Assembly (NCBI GenBank): GCA_937873135.1
Contig: CALMVQ010000302.1
Coordinates: 1-37,601 of the forward strand
Origin: an uncultured Scytonema sp.
Lineage (GTDB): Bacteria; Cyanobacteriota; Cyanobacteriia; Cyanobacteriales; Nostocaceae
DNA: 37,601 nucleotides
Direction: 5' to 3'
Part shown: positions 37,101-37,601 of the stretch, piece after piece
Position numbering within the stretch: position 1 is the first letter of the stretch
Layout of the letters: each line of letters starts with the position of its first letter
Made by a program: the position numbers and the translations under genes
Notes under the pieces: model-generated
Databases searched by the model: none
What the model was told of the DNA's origin: nothing
The model's input: only the letters and a program-made list of their open reading frames with translations

Positions 37101-37601
37101 CAGATCCCCTTTGGTAACGGCGGTAGCAACTTCAGCGATCGCACGCACTTGAGTGGTTAAATTGGCAGCAAGTTCGTTAACATTGTCTGTCAAATTTCTC
37201 CAGGTACCAGCTGCACCCGGCACTAAGGCCTGTCCACCCAGCTTGCCTTCGATTCCAACTTCGCGAGCGACGGTGGTCACTTGATCAGCAAAAGTCGCCA
37301 GGTTATCGATCATCTCATTGATGGTATCTGCCAAGGTTTCAATCTCCCCTTTGACCTCGAGCATCAATTTTTGCTTCAAGTCTCCATGAGCGACTGCAGT
37401 TACAACTCTGGCGATGCCTCGCACTTGGGCCGTCAAGTTACCCGCCATTGAGTTGACATTTTCAGTTAAATCCTTCCACGTGCCACCCACTCCACGAACC
37501 TGCGCCTGACCACCCAACTTTCCTTCTGTCCCCACCTCGCGTGCCACACGCGTTACTTCCGAAGCAAACGAGCTGAGCTGATCCACCATGACGTTAATGG
37601 T
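34125..37601 (-). CDS. Multi-HAMP GAF hybrid histidine kinase with three receivers (5' partial)
   Basis: At least 1158 residues; the frame stays open through the last base of the window (codons for T-I-N-V precede the ATG at 37589), so the start lies beyond the edge. Counting from that internal Met: HAMP-type repeats of about 92 residues (each with a GDL motif and [15 protein letters not shown]), GAF domain 212-360, coiled coil 362-460, dimerisation His471 in SHELRTPLN, ATPase with [10 protein letters not shown] (588-597), DTGVGI and GGTGLGL. Three receivers follow with Asp816, Asp938 and Asp1085. The middle receiver lacks the usual Lys (IIIRDVRS), so its phosphorylation may be altered. No membrane segment is seen in the window part. 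HAMP arrays usually relay signals from distant sensors. Genes of this layout are common in cyanobacteria. Confidence 0.93.
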   Translation of the reverse strand, partial: TINVMVDQLSSFASEVTRVAREVGTEGKLGGQAQVRGVGGTWKDLTENVNSMAGNLTAQVRGIARVVTAVAHGDLKQKLMLEVKGEIETLADTINEMIDNLATFADQVTTVAREVGIEGKLGGQALVPGAAGTWRNLTDNVNELAANLTTQVRAIAEVATAVTKGDLTQLIAVEAQGEVAVLKDNINQMIANLRETTQKNTEQDWLKSNLAKFTRMLQGERQLETVSKMILSDLAPLVSAQHGVFYLMESGETHEPSLKLLSTYAYSERKHLANQFRLGEGLVGQCALEKERILLTQVPDNYIKICSGLGEATPLNVVVLPMLFEGQVTAVIELASFQRFSEIHLTFLDQLTESIAIVLNTITANMRTEELLKQSQSLTLELQSQQNELRETNQRLEQQAQSLRASEELLRNQQEALQHTNEELEEQAELLALQNKEVACKNREIELARLSLEEKAKQLALSSNYKSEFLANMSHELRTPLNSLLILAKLLFDNAEGNLTSKQIEYSRTIYLVGTDLLGLISDILEIAKIESGTMSVYIDQLLLTELRNYIERTFQEIASDKGLQFVVEFNEKLPMVIYTDPKRLQQILKNLLSNAFKFTEYGEVRLRVLVALSGWSPDQENLNNADTVIAFSVSDTGVGIPTDKQKIIFESFQQADGSTSRKYGGTGLGLSISREIAQLLGGEIQLVSSLEEGSTFTLYLPRGSRGSLEESITSSHHLITPSSDSSLTAQQHSALRSENTRTYYEQEHPGADSSTIILDDSGDIQPGDRVLLIVEDDINFANVLLDMARQQGFKGLVALRSDTGLAMTQQFKPNAIILDIRLPEMDSWAVLDRLKHDPNTRHIPVHIISVEERRQRSLQQGAIAYLQKPVTSEALAKAFTDIQRFIERQQKNLLVVEDDEVQRNTIVDLIGNSDVQTTAVSTGAGALLALKAGHFDCVVLDLDLPDMTGFELIEQMKQEVSCRSLPVIIYPGREITRTEETELKRMAETIIIRDVRSLSRLFDETALFLHRVQAKLPAPKRQMLEQLYQTEPVLAGKKVLIVDDDVRNIFALTSMLEDQKMQVLYAENGSDGLIQLQKTPDIDIVLMDVMMPEMDGYEAMRAIRQIDQFRSLPIIALTAKAMQGERENSIEAGASDYIAKPVDTDQLLSLLRVWLYK

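Overview
The window looks like a piece of a filamentous, probably heterocyst-forming cyanobacterial chromosome (Nostocales type). The grounds are frequent GCGATCGC (HIP1) octamers inside genes, a DUF1822 gene next to a divergent sigma-like gene, two giant HTH/NB-ARC/WD40 proteins, a multi-HAMP hybrid histidine kinase, and intergenic DNA rich in hairpins and dispersed repeats. No rRNA, tRNA or CRISPR array was recognised.

Layout. (1) 105-2678: a sigma-region-4-like regulator and a DUF1822 protein. (2) 2679-4592: 1.9 kb without a convincing gene; it holds two strong hairpin terminators, tandem repeats and a 538-bp element bounded by inverted repeats. (3) 4593-10807: a self-contained Hsp70 cassette in gene order TPR protein, J-domain-like protein, GrpE-like protein, Hsp70, zinc-ribbon/TPR protein. 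(4) 10945-13392: a NUDIX hydrolase gene split by a TnpB-only IS200/IS605-type element. Both junctions can be placed to the base (11128-12951), and removing the element restores an uninterrupted 207-residue frame. A small ribbon-helix-helix gene diverges from tnpB. (5) 13608-22211: an apparent accessory metabolic cluster with an MFS transporter, an AraC-type regulator, an NTF2/SnoaL-like protein, a ThDP-dependent acetolactate-synthase-like enzyme, a KAS III-like condensing enzyme and an SDR oxidoreductase. (6) 22293-31770: two tandem paralogous STAND ATPases, each HTH + NB-ARC + 14 WD40 blades, with a small RHH gene and an ankyrin-repeat gene between them. (7) 32647-37601: a two-component pair, a receiver-kinase protein and a large hybrid kinase that runs off the right edge.

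How they may work together. The cassette in region 3 has every class of part an Hsp70 cycle needs (ATPase, exchange factor, J-like partner, TPR adaptors), with a J domain lacking the HPD motif. Region 5 has the parts for a small acyl-derived metabolite (carbonyl chemistry by ThDP, acyl transfer or condensation, ketone reduction, export, local regulation); the product cannot be read from sequence. Region 6 resembles STAND sensor proteins that occur in cyanobacterial signalling and defence repertoires. The strongest direct observation is the exact TnpB-element insertion, which predicts a target motif and guide for this TnpB.
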